Shown here one piece after another: positions 55,040 through 63,999 of a DNA stretch of 64,000 nucleotides. Below the pieces are notes generated by a model. That model saw only the letters and a list, made by a program, of their open reading frames with translations. It made no database searches and was not told the DNA's origin. A program made the position numbers and the translations under genes. Origin of the DNA: Staphylococcus roterodami (GTDB lineage Bacteria; Bacillota; Bacilli; Staphylococcales; Staphylococcaceae); assembly GCA_022493055.1 (NCBI GenBank), contig CP092781.1:1922001-1986000 (forward strand). Direction: 5' to 3'. Numbering within the stretch: position 1 is the stretch's first letter; the number at the start of each line of letters is the position of its first letter.

Positions 55040-57109
55040 CTATACTTTTATTCTATTACTTCTCCCGAATATAATGTTTCCATCTTTTATATTACCTAGT
55101 ATTTCTTCATATTTATTTAATATATTTATATGCTTTTCAACCATATCTTGTCTATTATTATTTTTAGCTAATTCTATAGATTTGACCGTTGATTTGATAT
55201 GTAATTCATATTTTTCAACATCTAAATCAGAAAATCCAATAGCTAAATCCTTACATGGTTTCCCAGAATTACAAGTCAGGCATGGCGGAGCTTCCATGTA
55301 TGGACAATCACCACTCAATCTAGCATGACAAGTGCCATAAGGATTGTCCATTGCGTTTAATTTATGTTCTTGCCATAAAGAATTCAATGCTTTTTCAGAT
55401 AGTTCACTACTATGCTGTATATTTTTAATTTTACCGTCAACATCAAAACTAAAAGCTCCTTGATCAATAACTGATTCAAAAGCCTTTCTCTTTGTATCAT
55501 CAAGTAACTTAGCATATCTTAGAGTCATTTCTGGTGAGGAGTGTGCTAATAATTCTTGTATCGTTAATATATCTGCTCCACCATTTAACAATTTTACTGC
55601 ATAGGTATGTCTAAATTGATGAGTTTTGAAATGGAAGATTTCTCCTTGTTCATCAATAATATTTTTAGTCTTTGATAAATGATTTAAGTGTGCTCTGACC
55701 ATATGTTGTGTAAAGGGCATTCCCTTTCTTTTTCCTTTATAAATAGCAAAAATATAATTATTGGGATTATTATCTTTTGTACATTTACTTTTAGAATCGG
55801 CTATTAAAACTGCTATTATATCAGCTAATTTATTATCAATTGGTATTCTATGTCCTTTAACAAAAGTTTTAGCAATATCTGTGATTATTGAATACTTTCC
55901 ATTAACTTTTGCAAGGCAATTATTTTGTAATGTCAATACATCAGAAATTCTTAATCCTGTTTTAAAAGCTATCCAAACTACAGGTATTAAATCTTTATGC
56001 AAATCATTTATATGCTCAAAAAGCTGTTCCAATACAAAATCTGGGATATAATCAATTTGGCTACTATTTTTCTTTTCGTGTTTAGGTAAGTCTTGAGGAT
56101 AAATTAAAAATCGTATATCTTGGTACGGTGCTATAGCATAGTTTTGAGTTATAATATCGTTTAAGAACCTTCTAATTGTTTTTAATTCTTCTCTCACAAA
56201 ATTCTTAGTACTTTGCAAATTTTTATTAGTTGCATATTCAAACAAAAATTCTATATATGCTTCGATATGACATCTATCTAGTTCATTTAAACTATTCCTT
56301 GTTTCTTTATTTTTAGATATATTTTGAAAAAACCTAGTTAAAACTCTTATATAAAACCTTGCTGTAGCAAATGCTATATCACCAGTTATCAAACGATTTT
56401 TTAAATATTTTTTTGCTAATTCTCGCATTTTAATTGACTCAATTTTTTCAAAGTTTAAATAATTGCCAGTTAGTGTTTTATTATAACTCAATCCATATTT
56501 TTCTAAATTTCTAATATCCCATTTATCTTTTTCCCATTCTTCTCGCTTATCAATGAACTTAATTAGATTAATGTACATATTCTTTAAAAAAGAAGCCAGT
56601 CCGCTTTTGTATTCATAATCACCAAAAACTATTGTTGATGATCTTCTTTTTATTGGTATATTATTTTCAGTCAGCCAATTAAACCAGTGCTTTTCTAATG
56701 TATTTATATCACAATCAAGTAAAGAATTTAAATTTGGATAAACTTCATTAAAGAACTTAGCAATCTTATTAAGCTTTACTGCTCCAGTATTAAATAAATT
56801 AGATAAGGACCAATCCTCTTTAACGATCAGTTTCAAAAAAAGGTATTTAAATTCTAAATTCAAATTTTTACTTTTAATCCTAAAGAAAACATTTTTTCTT
56901 TTGTCTCTATAGTTCTTGATACTATCTTGAAATTGCTTGAATTTGTTAAAAGCTGTAATGTGCCACTCATCATTTTTAAAAAAGTAATCATCATATATTT
57001 CAGTTATTAAAACCTCTCCTTTTATATTGATGGTTCTACTTTGTAATGTACATAATTCATTAATCATAGTACTGTTTGTAGGTAAATTAATTGGTATTGA
57101 CATAGTCAT
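55040..57109 (-). CDS. tnpB: Tyrosine recombinase TnpB
   Basis: 689 residues, a long Tn554-type TnpB (Tn554 TnpB is about 630). Catalytic residues: Arg in T-G-L-R-I-S-D near 390, H-Q-F-R-H-T-Y near 500 and the nucleophile Tyr in E-M-T-L-R-Y-A-K near 537. After the catalytic domain is a Cys cluster at about 594, 602, 610, 613 and 619, probably zinc-binding. With TnpA it cuts and rejoins DNA at the cores. Its start overlaps the tnpA stop by 4 nt. Confidence 0.92.
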   Translation of the reverse strand: MTMSIPINLPTNSTMINELCTLQSRTINIKGEVLITEIYDDYFFKNDEWHITAFNKFKQFQDSIKNYRDKRKNVFFRIKSKNLNLEFKYLFLKLIVKEDWSLSNLFNTGAVKLNKIAKFFNEVYPNLNSLLDCDINTLEKHWFNWLTENNIPIKRRSSTIVFGDYEYKSGLASFLKNMYINLIKFIDKREEWEKDKWDIRNLEKYGLSYNKTLTGNYLNFEKIESIKMRELAKKYLKNRLITGDIAFATARFYIRVLTRFFQNISKNKETRNSLNELDRCHIEAYIEFLFEYATNKNLQSTKNFVREELKTIRRFLNDIITQNYAIAPYQDIRFLIYPQDLPKHEKKNSSQIDYIPDFVLEQLFEHINDLHKDLIPVVWIAFKTGLRISDVLTLQNNCLAKVNGKYSIITDIAKTFVKGHRIPIDNKLADIIAVLIADSKSKCTKDNNPNNYIFAIYKGKRKGMPFTQHMVRAHLNHLSKTKNIIDEQGEIFHFKTHQFRHTYAVKLLNGGADILTIQELLAHSSPEMTLRYAKLLDDTKRKAFESVIDQGAFSFDVDGKIKNIQHSSELSEKALNSLWQEHKLNAMDNPYGTCHARLSGDCPYMEAPPCLTCNSGKPCKDLAIGFSDLDVEKYELHIKSTVKSIELAKNNNRQDMVEKHINILNKYEEILGNIKDGNIIFGRSNRIKV

Positions 57110-58218
57110 TCCCCTTTATTAAAAACTTGAAATTGATGCTTTACTTTATTCCAATCTTCACGTATATCTTCTTCAGTGGGATGAACATATAAATTAATAG
57201 TCGTTTGTATATTACTATGACCAAGTCTTTCTTGAACTTGTTTTATATCCTTAGTTTCATTATAAAAAACAGTTGCATGTGTATGGCGAAATAAATGAGG
57301 ATGAACATTTATAGATGTTTTATGTTTTAGCCTTTTAAATAATGAATATATATCACTATAATTCATAGCTTCTCCTACATTTCTCCCCTTTATTTTTACA
57401 AAAAGATAATCAGAACATATTGAAAGTTCGTCAATTATTTCGTAGACATAATCATCGTATAAATCAATTAACGATTGGGAAATAAATATTTTTCTTTCCC
57501 CAGTTTTCAAATAAGTACCATTATCATTAAATCTATTTTTCAAAACTATTTGATGGCCTTTTCTAAAGTCAAATTTAATATCATCAATACGTAATGATAA
57601 TACCTCACCTATACGTAATCCGGTTTCATATAGTAATTGTATTAAGAATTTATCTCTAATATTATTAGCTTCCTCTAATAATTTCTTAACCTCCGCATTA
57701 GTTAACACTTCTATTTTTTTCTTTGGTTCTTTAACTTTCAAAATATTTTTCAACGTTCTATAGTCCTTATTTATGTGATGCATGAAACTTTTATATTTTT
57801 TAGAGTATTTACTTTCCATATGCATAAAATCATAGAAATTAACATCTAATTTTTTACTCCTATAGAGATAATCATAAAAATTAGATACTACAGTCATAGT
57901 CAGATTAATTGTCTTAGGACTAATGCTTTTTTCTTTTCGGTGATAAGAGAGGACATTCTCATATTCAAAAGGTGTTTTCATCCATCTTATAAAATCAACA
58001 AAGTTATCAAAACTAACTTCTTTATAGCATATCTTTTTACTTTCTAAGTAAACAAAAAAATTTTTTAGTGCATAGGCATAGGTTTTCTTGGTATTTAAAC
58101 TTTTCTTAACACTATCCAGATACTTCAAATATCTTACTGCATCTACTATAGGTTCATTATTACCATCTAAAATCATAAAATTGGTACCATTCTTAGATTT
58201 TACTTCTACTATTTTCAT
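57106..58218 (-). CDS. tnpA: Tyrosine recombinase TnpA
   Basis: About 370 residues from the ATG at 58218 (a longer frame reaches 58257); Tn554 TnpA has 361. An N-terminal SAM-like DNA-binding domain (about 20-130) precedes the catalytic domain: Arg in T-G-L-R-I-G-E near 200, H-L-F-R-H-T-H near 310 and Tyr in T-T-I-N-L-Y-V-H near 345. First gene of the tnpA-tnpB-tnpC unit, at the right end of the element, reading inwards. Confidence 0.92.
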   Translation of the reverse strand: MKIVEVKSKNGTNFMILDGNNEPIVDAVRYLKYLDSVKKSLNTKKTYAYALKNFFVYLESKKICYKEVSFDNFVDFIRWMKTPFEYENVLSYHRKEKSISPKTINLTMTVVSNFYDYLYRSKKLDVNFYDFMHMESKYSKKYKSFMHHINKDYRTLKNILKVKEPKKKIEVLTNAEVKKLLEEANNIRDKFLIQLLYETGLRIGEVLSLRIDDIKFDFRKGHQIVLKNRFNDNGTYLKTGERKIFISQSLIDLYDDYVYEIIDELSICSDYLFVKIKGRNVGEAMNYSDIYSLFKRLKHKTSINVHPHLFRHTHATVFYNETKDIKQVQERLGHSNIQTTINLYVHPTEEDIREDWNKVKHQFQVFNKGE

Positions 58219-58311
58219 AATAATCTCATTTCTAATTTTAATAGTATAAGTATACACTATTCAAATTCTTTTTACATCATACATATTAAACTTATTACAC
58301 GTAATAAAAAA

Positions 58312-58379
58312 AGACTATTTAATATTTTTACTTTGTTCATTTTTTCTTAAAATATGATTCATTTTAAACAAAATAGTCT
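58312..58379. repeat. Inverted repeat near the right end of the element
   Basis: AGACTATTT (58312-58320) and AAATAGTCT (58371-58379) flank a 50-bp AT-rich loop. They lie between the tnpA promoter region and the right core and could be a terminator protecting tnpA or recombinase-binding arms. Confidence 0.45.
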
Positions 58380-58400
58380 ATATTCTTCAACATATATATA

Positions 58401-58407
58401 ACCATTT
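58401..58407 (+). repeat. Right copy of transposon core ACCATTT
   Basis: Identical to 49351-49357. The host coding frame resumes inside it (C-C-A T-T-T, P-F). Confidence 0.75.
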
Positions 58408-58707
58408 GCAACATTACCTGAACAATTCGAAACGATTCAACAATATATTATCGACCAGAATAAAATCACGCGTCCCATATTATCAGATGATCAATTGACT
58501 GAGTTAAATATCCGATTACATGAAGCATTACAATATGCGCAACCAGTAGAAATTAAATTTTATAATAACGGCTTTATTGATTCTCTTCGTTTAATCATTT
58601 ATCGCATTGATGCTATAAATTATGAAATTGAAGGTCATATTTATAAATCACAACAACGCCAAAAACTTTCTGTATTTGATATTTTAGATATTGTCTTGTT
58701 ATCTTAA
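58402..58707 (+). pseudogene. Host YolD-like gene, 3' fragment
   Basis: An open frame from the right core to TAA at 58705-58707: P-F-A-T-L-P-E-Q-F-E-T-I-Q, then D-Q-N-K-I-T-R-P and ending D-I-V-L-L-S. It continues the 5' fragment at 49253-49357 and has no ribosome binding site of its own; an in-frame TAA lies just upstream in the transposon. A partial in-frame start at 58495 is unlikely to be used. Confidence 0.88.
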
Positions 58708-58713
58708 TTTTCA

Positions 58714-58752
58714 TCAAAAAAAGACAAGAACAATCAAAATTGTTCTTGCCTC
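58714..58752. terminator. Bidirectional terminator
   Basis: CAAGAACAAT (58725-58734) pairs with ATTGTTCTTG (58739-58748), with A- and T-rich flanks. It lies between the host YolD-like remnant and the small membrane-protein gene. Confidence 0.75.
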
Positions 58753-58759
58753 AGTATTA

Positions 58760-58933
58760 TTAATTATTTTTACTTTCGATATCAGAAATAATTTCTTTAG
58801 TCTTTCTTTCGATATCTTCAAAATCTTTCTTGAAGATATATGCAAAAGCTACTATACCAACACCAGCAACTAACGTTGTAATAGCAACCAAGCTAAATAC
58901 GAATTTAAATACACATTTAATAAAATTCCACAT
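58760..58933 (-). CDS. Small single-pass membrane protein, 57 residues
   Basis: Read directly from the sequence: ATG at 58931-58933, 8 nt after AGAGGTG; TAA at 58760-58762. The product starts M-W-N-F-I-K-C-V-F-K, has one hydrophobic helix (residues ~10-33, including L-V-A-G-V-G-I-V) and a charged C-terminal tail (D-F-E-D-I-E-R-K-T-K-E). Function unknown; possibly a small stress or envelope protein. The opposite-strand frame at 58691-58873 is a shadow. Confidence 0.75.
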   Translation of the reverse strand: MWNFIKCVFKFVFSLVAITTLVAGVGIVAFAYIFKKDFEDIERKTKEIISDIESKNN

Positions 58934-59382
58934 CTCAATTTCACCTCTGTTAAATTAAATACCTGTCTACAGTTCATTATACTATCATATATAGAATAAT
59001 CATTAAATATATACCCACTTTTTCGAAAGATACTCATCAAATTATATAGTGAGCAAGTTAATGATTATTTGAAAAATGTCGAGGATTCTCTAAATCATCG
59101 CGACACAATCTTAAATGCTAATGTTAACAATGACCTTTTCGTGAGTGCTAACTTAAGATTAAAATTTATGATAAGATGATTTTAAGCTTTTAACTTAATA
59201 TCCCCACCATCTATAAAAATATGTTTTAACTGATTGATAAGTTTTATACACTGAGAAATCACCTCAAAGAATGTTATATTTCATTTAGTAAAATATAACT
59301 TTATTTAACATGACATTCAATATACATACGATTACTATTTATTTACAATATATTACAATAAAAAAGAAAGAGGAATGATGAT
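58934..59382. other. Intergenic region without a visible gene
   Basis: About 450 bp between two divergent genes. It contains the promoters of both, but I see no convincing hairpin, repeat or short gene in it. Confidence 0.45.
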
Positions 59383-60423
59383 ATGCAGCAAGTAACATCA
59401 GACATTATGGCTTTTAGAGGTTCTCATTTCGATTTAGGTATTGAAACTGCCAAATGGCTTCTTCAAACACCCCTACTAAAAAATCGAGAAAAAGAATGGA
59501 AAAAACGTGTCCCACGTTTTGACATAGATGTAAATGAAACATATCAAATTTTCCAAACTTATGCCCCACAAATATGGGAAGAATTAATGGGGCTTCAAAG
59601 TATACTTAAAATACCGACACGGCAAATTATATTAAACTTTGGCCATTACCGTTTTACCGATTTAAAAGAAAGTGGATGCACTGTCTTTCAAGGTAAGGAC
59701 TTCATGGTTAGAAACTACGATTACCATCCTGCTACATACGATGGTCGCTATTTATTATATCAACCTACCGATCGAGGATTAGCTCAAATTGGTCCTGTAT
59801 CAAGAGTGACAGGAAGGATGGATGGTATGAATGAGGCAGGATTAACTATGGGCTATAACTTCATGCATCGAAAGCATCCTGCAAATGGTTTTGTATGTTA
59901 TATGATAGGTCGTTTAATTCTTGAAAACTGCCGAGATGTCACGGAAGCAATACAGTTATTGAAAGACATTCCACATAGAAGTTCATTTAGTTATATACTC
60001 ATGGACAAATCATTAAATCATGCCATTGTTGAAGTAACTCCACGATCAATAGATATACGTTACGATAATACATGTACCAACCATTTTAAAATACTCACAC
60101 ATGAAAATCGAAACTATACAAAAGAATCCAAAGAGAGATTAGCACGTACCATTTCACAAACTAATGAAAACTTAGATATGGATACGGCATTTAAGTTATT
60201 CAATCATCCCAAATATGAAATCTATAGTAAATTATTCAAAAGTTGGTCTGGTACTATTCATACATCTATGTATCATCCTCAAACATTAACTGCCTACTTT
60301 ACACTAGGTGAAAATGCAGCACCAGAAATGATAGATTTCAAATCATGGTTAGCTGGTCAAGAACTTAATATCACACATTTCACTGGTAAGATTGATACCG
60401 AATTAACATTTGCTAACAAATAA
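59383..60423 (+). CDS. C45-family autoproteolytic acyltransferase/hydrolase
   Basis: 346 residues, Ntn-hydrolase fold of the peptidase C45 / acyl-CoA:6-aminopenicillanate acyltransferase family. The probable nucleophile is the Cys in E-S-G-C-T-V-F near residue 99, which would become N-terminal after self-cleavage; this is followed by R-N-Y-D-Y-H and G-R-M-D-G-M-N-E-A-G-L-T-M-G, both typical. Natural substrate unknown (amide or N-acyl bonds). No signal peptide. GAGGA lies 8 nt before the ATG. Confidence 0.85.
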   Translation: MQQVTSDIMAFRGSHFDLGIETAKWLLQTPLLKNREKEWKKRVPRFDIDVNETYQIFQTYAPQIWEELMGLQSILKIPTRQIILNFGHYRFTDLKESGCTVFQGKDFMVRNYDYHPATYDGRYLLYQPTDRGLAQIGPVSRVTGRMDGMNEAGLTMGYNFMHRKHPANGFVCYMIGRLILENCRDVTEAIQLLKDIPHRSSFSYILMDKSLNHAIVEVTPRSIDIRYDNTCTNHFKILTHENRNYTKESKERLARTISQTNENLDMDTAFKLFNHPKYEIYSKLFKSWSGTIHTSMYHPQTLTAYFTLGENAAPEMIDFKSWLAGQELNITHFTGKIDTELTFANK

Positions 60424-60428
60424 AAAGA

Positions 60429-60488
60429 CACCGGGTTAATGACAGAAATGATATTTTCACAAAACTCATTTCTGTTCCACTACCGGTG
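60429..60488. terminator. Nested hairpin terminator with a dispersed repeat
   Basis: The outer arms CACCGG (60429-60434) and CCGGTG (60483-60488) enclose a 10-bp stem, ACAGAAATGA (60442-60451) with TCATTTCTGT (60466-60475). The 24 bp at 60441-60464 are identical to 9575-9598 beside the STAR cluster. It separates two convergent genes. Confidence 0.75.
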
Positions 60489-60501
60489 CATATTCAAACT
60501 T

Positions 60502-61344
60502 TTATTCAATTCTAATATTTCCATCAATCGTATAAAACTCTAAAACATTATCGCTCTTTCCTACTTTTCCATTCGTAAACACTTTGTTCTTTACGACACT
60601 ATTTCCAGTTCCAGGATTTAACTTTAATATCGTATCTTGAGGTTGATTACCATACTTAAAATGAATATCTCCTTCTTTAGTCGAAGCTTTTGCATCAACT
60701 TTTGCTGGCATCTTTTCAAAATCAATATCACCATTATCATTTAAAAATATAGAATTGCTAATATGACTATTTTCAACCTTTAGCCTCCCAATACTCACTT
60801 TAATATTACTATTATTAATATTGCTATCACTTATATATGTAGGACTATTATTGGTTTTTGAATCGAGCGAGTCAATATTCGAATCAGTGATAGATACTTT
60901 GCCATTAATACTTTGTATATTAGTATTGTCTAAATTAACGCCTTTAATATTAACACCACCAGCTCCAGACATAACGTTCAAACGTTTAATCATTTTATCC
61001 GGCATTTCAAGGGTTAATGTTTTCTTATTTTCATGAAATGGATTCATGTCAATAGCGTAACCTCTTGTCTTTGATCTTTTATCGCTAATTTTCAATGTCT
61101 TATCTTCTACATTAATTAATACATCATTGTCACCCTCATATTTAACCCTAAATTGCTTTCCATGTTTAATACGAAGTTCAGTACTATCTAAATTAATAGA
61201 TACGCGATTAAAAGCGTTATCCTTAAATGTTTTATCGTATTGTTTGGTACCGTATTTATTCTTATCATACGTAAACCAAATAATGGTTGCTGCAGTGAAA
61301 AAGACCACAAACACAATAAGACCAATAAAAAAGAGTTTCTTCAT
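60502..61344 (-). CDS. DUF4097-type beta-helix membrane-anchored protein
   Basis: 280 residues. One N-terminal membrane helix (residues 4-26) leads to an extracellular domain of repeated short beta strands (I-S-D-S-N-I-N-N-S-N, I-T-D-S-N-I-D-S-L-D-S) of the DUF4097 family. Its start overlaps the end of the HAAS gene by 4 nt, so both are probably one transcript. Role unknown; related proteins are linked to envelope stress modules. Confidence 0.82.
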   Translation of the reverse strand: MKKLFFIGLIVFVVFFTAATIIWFTYDKNKYGTKQYDKTFKDNAFNRVSINLDSTELRIKHGKQFRVKYEGDNDVLINVEDKTLKISDKRSKTRGYAIDMNPFHENKKTLTLEMPDKMIKRLNVMSGAGGVNIKGVNLDNTNIQSINGKVSITDSNIDSLDSKTNNSPTYISDSNINNSNIKVSIGRLKVENSHISNSIFLNDNGDIDFEKMPAKVDAKASTKEGDIHFKYGNQPQDTILKLNPGTGNSVVKNKVFTNGKVGKSDNVLEFYTIDGNIRIE

Positions 61345-61898
61345 TTTCTAACGCTTCCTTTAACGGTTTTAATGTACCAAAGTAAATATTTTAAGATTAA
61401 ACGGTAGATGTATTCCAAAATTTTAAATATAACTATGATACAAACTAACCCTAATCCTGAATATGATATTGCAAAAAACACATTACTAATTGAGTCAACA
61501 ATACCTCTAGATATCGCTGAGGCTAATAAAATAATAGGGCAAAATAGTAACAACAATGAAATTAAAAATAAAGCTAATACGAATAAACCAACAATTGAAA
61601 CTGGAATAAGAATTACAAAAATAGATAAAATGCCCAAACTTAGTGAAGCAGCAACTGCTCTTGAAATATTTTCGAATGTTGGCTTTGACTCAGCGTAATC
61701 TATAACACTTCTTGCCTTCGTCTCAGTCGCAACATCTTGAGGATCTTTTAATTTCCTTAATATTTCTTCTTCATCAACACCATTAAGCTCTTGTTCATAA
61801 AAGTATCGCTCATACTCATACATTTTTTGATCTCGTAAATGTCTAGGTAACGCATCAAGTGCCGTCTCTAATTCATTTAAATAAGTAATCTTGTTCAT
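61341..61898 (-). CDS. HAAS-domain (DUF1700) membrane protein
   Basis: 185 residues. The N-terminal HAAS/DUF1700 domain (L-N-E-L-E-T-A-L-D-A-L-P, then Y-E-R-Y-F-Y-E-Q-E-L-N-G) occupies residues 5-60, followed by about three to four hydrophobic segments. In Firmicutes such genes usually follow a PadR-type regulator; none is seen here. I start at M-N-K-I-T-Y (61898). Coupled to the DUF4097 gene. Confidence 0.85.
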   Translation of the reverse strand: MNKITYLNELETALDALPRHLRDQKMYEYERYFYEQELNGVDEEEILRKLKDPQDVATETKARSVIDYAESKPTFENISRAVAASLSLGILSIFVILIPVSIVGLFVLALFLISLLLLFCPIILLASAISRGIVDSISNVFFAISYSGLGLVCIIVIFKILEYIYRLILKYLLWYIKTVKGSVRK

Positions 61899-61959
61899 AT
61901 AGGTCACTCATCCTGATTAAATTATTCATTATCATTCTATACAACCTTAAGCCTAAAAA

Positions 61960-62445
61960 TTATTTACTAAAAAATTCAATACGCTTAATTTCTTGATCTC
62001 GATATAGTAAGTTTAATTTCAAATGATGATCTCTATCAATATATTTTACTGATTGAAAACCGTTACCAACATTTGATTTTTTATAACCGAATCCAAGGTT
62101 ATCAATTGCATCATTGATTGGGGAGTCTATCGATCCATCAAAGTTTGTAGATACCTTTTCATCTTTCACTAATATAATTCCTTTTACTACGTTGTCTTTT
62201 TCTCTAACTTTAACAGTGAAATCAGGGTGTGCTTTACTGTTATAAAATTTAAAACGATCAAACTTAATCTTTTTATTCACTTCATAACCTTTACTATTAA
62301 ACTTTTCATTTAATTTAATATCATTTATTTCAACAGCAGATAAATCTACAGTTTTTGTATGGCGATATTGATATAAACCAATTAGTACACCAATAGAACA
62401 AATTAAAAACAACGCAAATACAACCCATCGATTTTGAATACGCAC
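61960..62445 (-). CDS. Membrane-anchored hypothetical protein, 161 residues
   Basis: Not recognised. GTG start at 62445, 6 nt after AAGGGTG; an upstream in-frame GTG at 62454 overlaps that motif. One N-terminal hydrophobic helix (W-V-V-F-A-L-F-L-I-C-S-I-G-V-L-I-G-L) and an external Lys/Asp-rich domain ending R-I-E-F-F-S-K. No Cys lipobox. Separated by about 60 bp from the HAAS gene. Confidence 0.7.
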   Translation of the reverse strand: MRIQNRWVVFALFLICSIGVLIGLYQYRHTKTVDLSAVEINDIKLNEKFNSKGYEVNKKIKFDRFKFYNSKAHPDFTVKVREKDNVVKGIILVKDEKVSTNFDGSIDSPINDAIDNLGFGYKKSNVGNGFQSVKYIDRDHHLKLNLLYRDQEIKRIEFFSK

Positions 62446-62604
62446 TGATGTCACCCTTTCTTAATACTAATTTAAATATAGCACAAGGTGCTTTTTGTTT
62501 CATCCTTAACAAAAATTAACATAGAATTTGCAATTAATTTATTTCATTACCTTTTATTAGCATAACTTGGTATAATGTTATAAATGCTAAAGGAGGTTTT
62601 TACA

Positions 62605-63168
62605 ATGACAAATTTAGAAACTTATTTCAAAAATAGCCAGCCCTTAAATGAATACATTGAAGGAATGAAAACAAACAAGGATAATGTTCTTAACATTTAT
62701 CAATCTTTTGAATTACCAGAAAATGATTCACGCATCAAAAAAATAAAAGAGATGAATTATTCTAAAGTATTAGTAATTACTGAAGACTGGTGTGGAGATG
62801 CAATGATGAATCTTCCCATTCTTAAACACATCAGTGAAGCATTAAATCTAGAAGTACGTGTATTCCATAGAGATGATGATACGAAATTAATCGATCAATA
62901 TTTAACAAACGGAAAATCACGTGCAATCCCTATTTTTGTTTTCTTAAATGATCAATTCGAACAAGAAACAGTTTGGGGACCAAGAGCAAATGAAGTCCAA
63001 AAATTTGTAACTGATGTTCGTGCCGATAAATTACCGAGCAAAGATCATCCTGACTATGCAGATTTAGAAAAGGAAACACATTTAGTCATTTCAAATCGTT
63101 ACAAAACAGATTCATCATTTTGGAAAGCCGTTTATAATTCCATCTTAAACAAATTAGAAAATAAATAA
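62605..63168 (+). CDS. Thioredoxin-family protein
   Basis: 187 residues. A thioredoxin-like fold is suggested by S-K-V-L-V-I-T-E-D-W-C-G-D-A-M-M-N-L-P, which has a single Cys in place of CxxC, so classical disulfide exchange is unlikely. The Staphylococcus/Bacillus family is uncharacterised. I start at M-T-N-L-E-T (62605), preceded by AAGGAGG; the frame upstream starts before that ribosome binding site. Confidence 0.82.
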   Translation: MTNLETYFKNSQPLNEYIEGMKTNKDNVLNIYQSFELPENDSRIKKIKEMNYSKVLVITEDWCGDAMMNLPILKHISEALNLEVRVFHRDDDTKLIDQYLTNGKSRAIPIFVFLNDQFEQETVWGPRANEVQKFVTDVRADKLPSKDHPDYADLEKETHLVISNRYKTDSSFWKAVYNSILNKLENK

Positions 63169-63186
63169 AAAAATATATAAAGACAA

Positions 63187-63228
63187 ATTTTGAGGTTGGG
63201 AATTTATTAAATTTCCAACCTCAAAATA
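63187..63228. terminator. Bidirectional terminator
   Basis: A near-perfect 17-bp stem (ATTTTGAGGTTGGGAAT with ATTTCCAACCTCAAAAT). It lies between the convergent thioredoxin-like and pmtD genes. Confidence 0.85.
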
Positions 63229-63234
63229 TTTAAA

Positions 63235-63975
63235 TTAAATGTCTTTTTTAGTCGCAAATAAGATAGTCAAAATGAAGAATATAACTATAGAACCTAATGA
63301 AATGACCCATTGCCAATTGGTAAAATCAAAACTAGAATCAACCATTATATTAGTTAAGTAAGCAAATGGAATATAATTAAAAGCATCTAGTATTTTTTCG
63401 CCAAACTTAGGAATTAGAATTATAAATGGTTTAATAAACGGCACAATTAATACTAAAAATACACCTAATGAAAATATCATTGCTGTTTTTTGTGATGCAA
63501 GTGTGCATAAAAATAATAACAAACCATAGAATAGTAAAAAGATTATAAAGAACCATAAGTTATCAAGATACATAGAGAACGGCAGGTTTTTCCCTTTACT
63601 AAAAGCTTGCACTGTAATCAAAATCACATAATGAATTATTGCAAATAGAATTGAAATTAAAATGATTGAGATTGTTTTTGAAATAATGTAACCAACACGT
63701 GTTTTAACTTTACTCATATAAAGTTGAATTGTACCTTGTGAAAAATCACGTGTAATTGTCTTAATAACAAACATTAATCCTATAATTAACAATAGCCATC
63801 TTGCTGCAGCAAAAACAGATCCATAGGCAATAATATGTTTTGTGTTCTTTTCATCATTTGCCATAAATATACATTGAGTTGCAATCAAACCAGATACGAC
63901 TAGTAATGCTAAATATGTTAAAGAGCTTCTTAAAATGCTATAAAGATCATACTTCACTATATTTAAAATTCTCAT
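63235..63975 (-). CDS. pmtD: Phenol-soluble-modulin exporter permease PmtD
   Basis: 246 residues, an ABC-2-type permease with six membrane helices. Start M-R-I-L-N-I-V-K-Y-D-L and the segment T-R-D-F-S-Q-G-T-I-Q-L-Y near 75-86 match PmtD. PmtABCD exports phenol-soluble modulins in staphylococci and protects the cell from them. AGAGGTG is 7-8 nt before the ATG. The preceding genes (pmtC, pmtB, pmtA, regulator pmtR) lie beyond the window, except possibly the end of pmtC. Confidence 0.9.
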   Translation of the reverse strand: MRILNIVKYDLYSILRSSLTYLALLVVSGLIATQCIFMANDEKNTKHIIAYGSVFAAARWLLLIIGLMFVIKTITRDFSQGTIQLYMSKVKTRVGYIISKTISIILISILFAIIHYVILITVQAFSKGKNLPFSMYLDNLWFFIIFLLFYGLLLFLCTLASQKTAMIFSLGVFLVLIVPFIKPFIILIPKFGEKILDAFNYIPFAYLTNIMVDSSFDFTNWQWVISLGSIVIFFILTILFATKKDI

Positions 63976-63981
63976 TATTTA

Positions 63982-63999
63982 TCACCTCTTTGATTGATA
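63982..63999 (-). CDS. pmtC: Possible 3' end of pmtC (partial)
   Basis: On the minus strand the last bases read Y-Q-S-K-R then TGA at 63982-63984, overlapping the AGAGGTG of pmtD. In the known operon pmtC precedes pmtD. Only six codons are visible, so this rests on context. Confidence 0.35.
   Translation of the reverse strand, partial: YQSKR

Noticed and set aside
55005..55328. A 107-codon plus-strand frame at the end of tnpB
   Set aside because: It is antisense to the conserved Cys-rich end of tnpB.
58495..58707. An independent 70-residue gene right of the transposon
   Set aside because: The frame extends upstream to the transposon core and continues the host YolD-like gene; there is no ribosome binding site at 58495.
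58691..58873. A 60-codon plus-strand frame
   Set aside because: It covers a terminator and the opposite strand of the 57-residue membrane protein, which has a good ribosome binding site.
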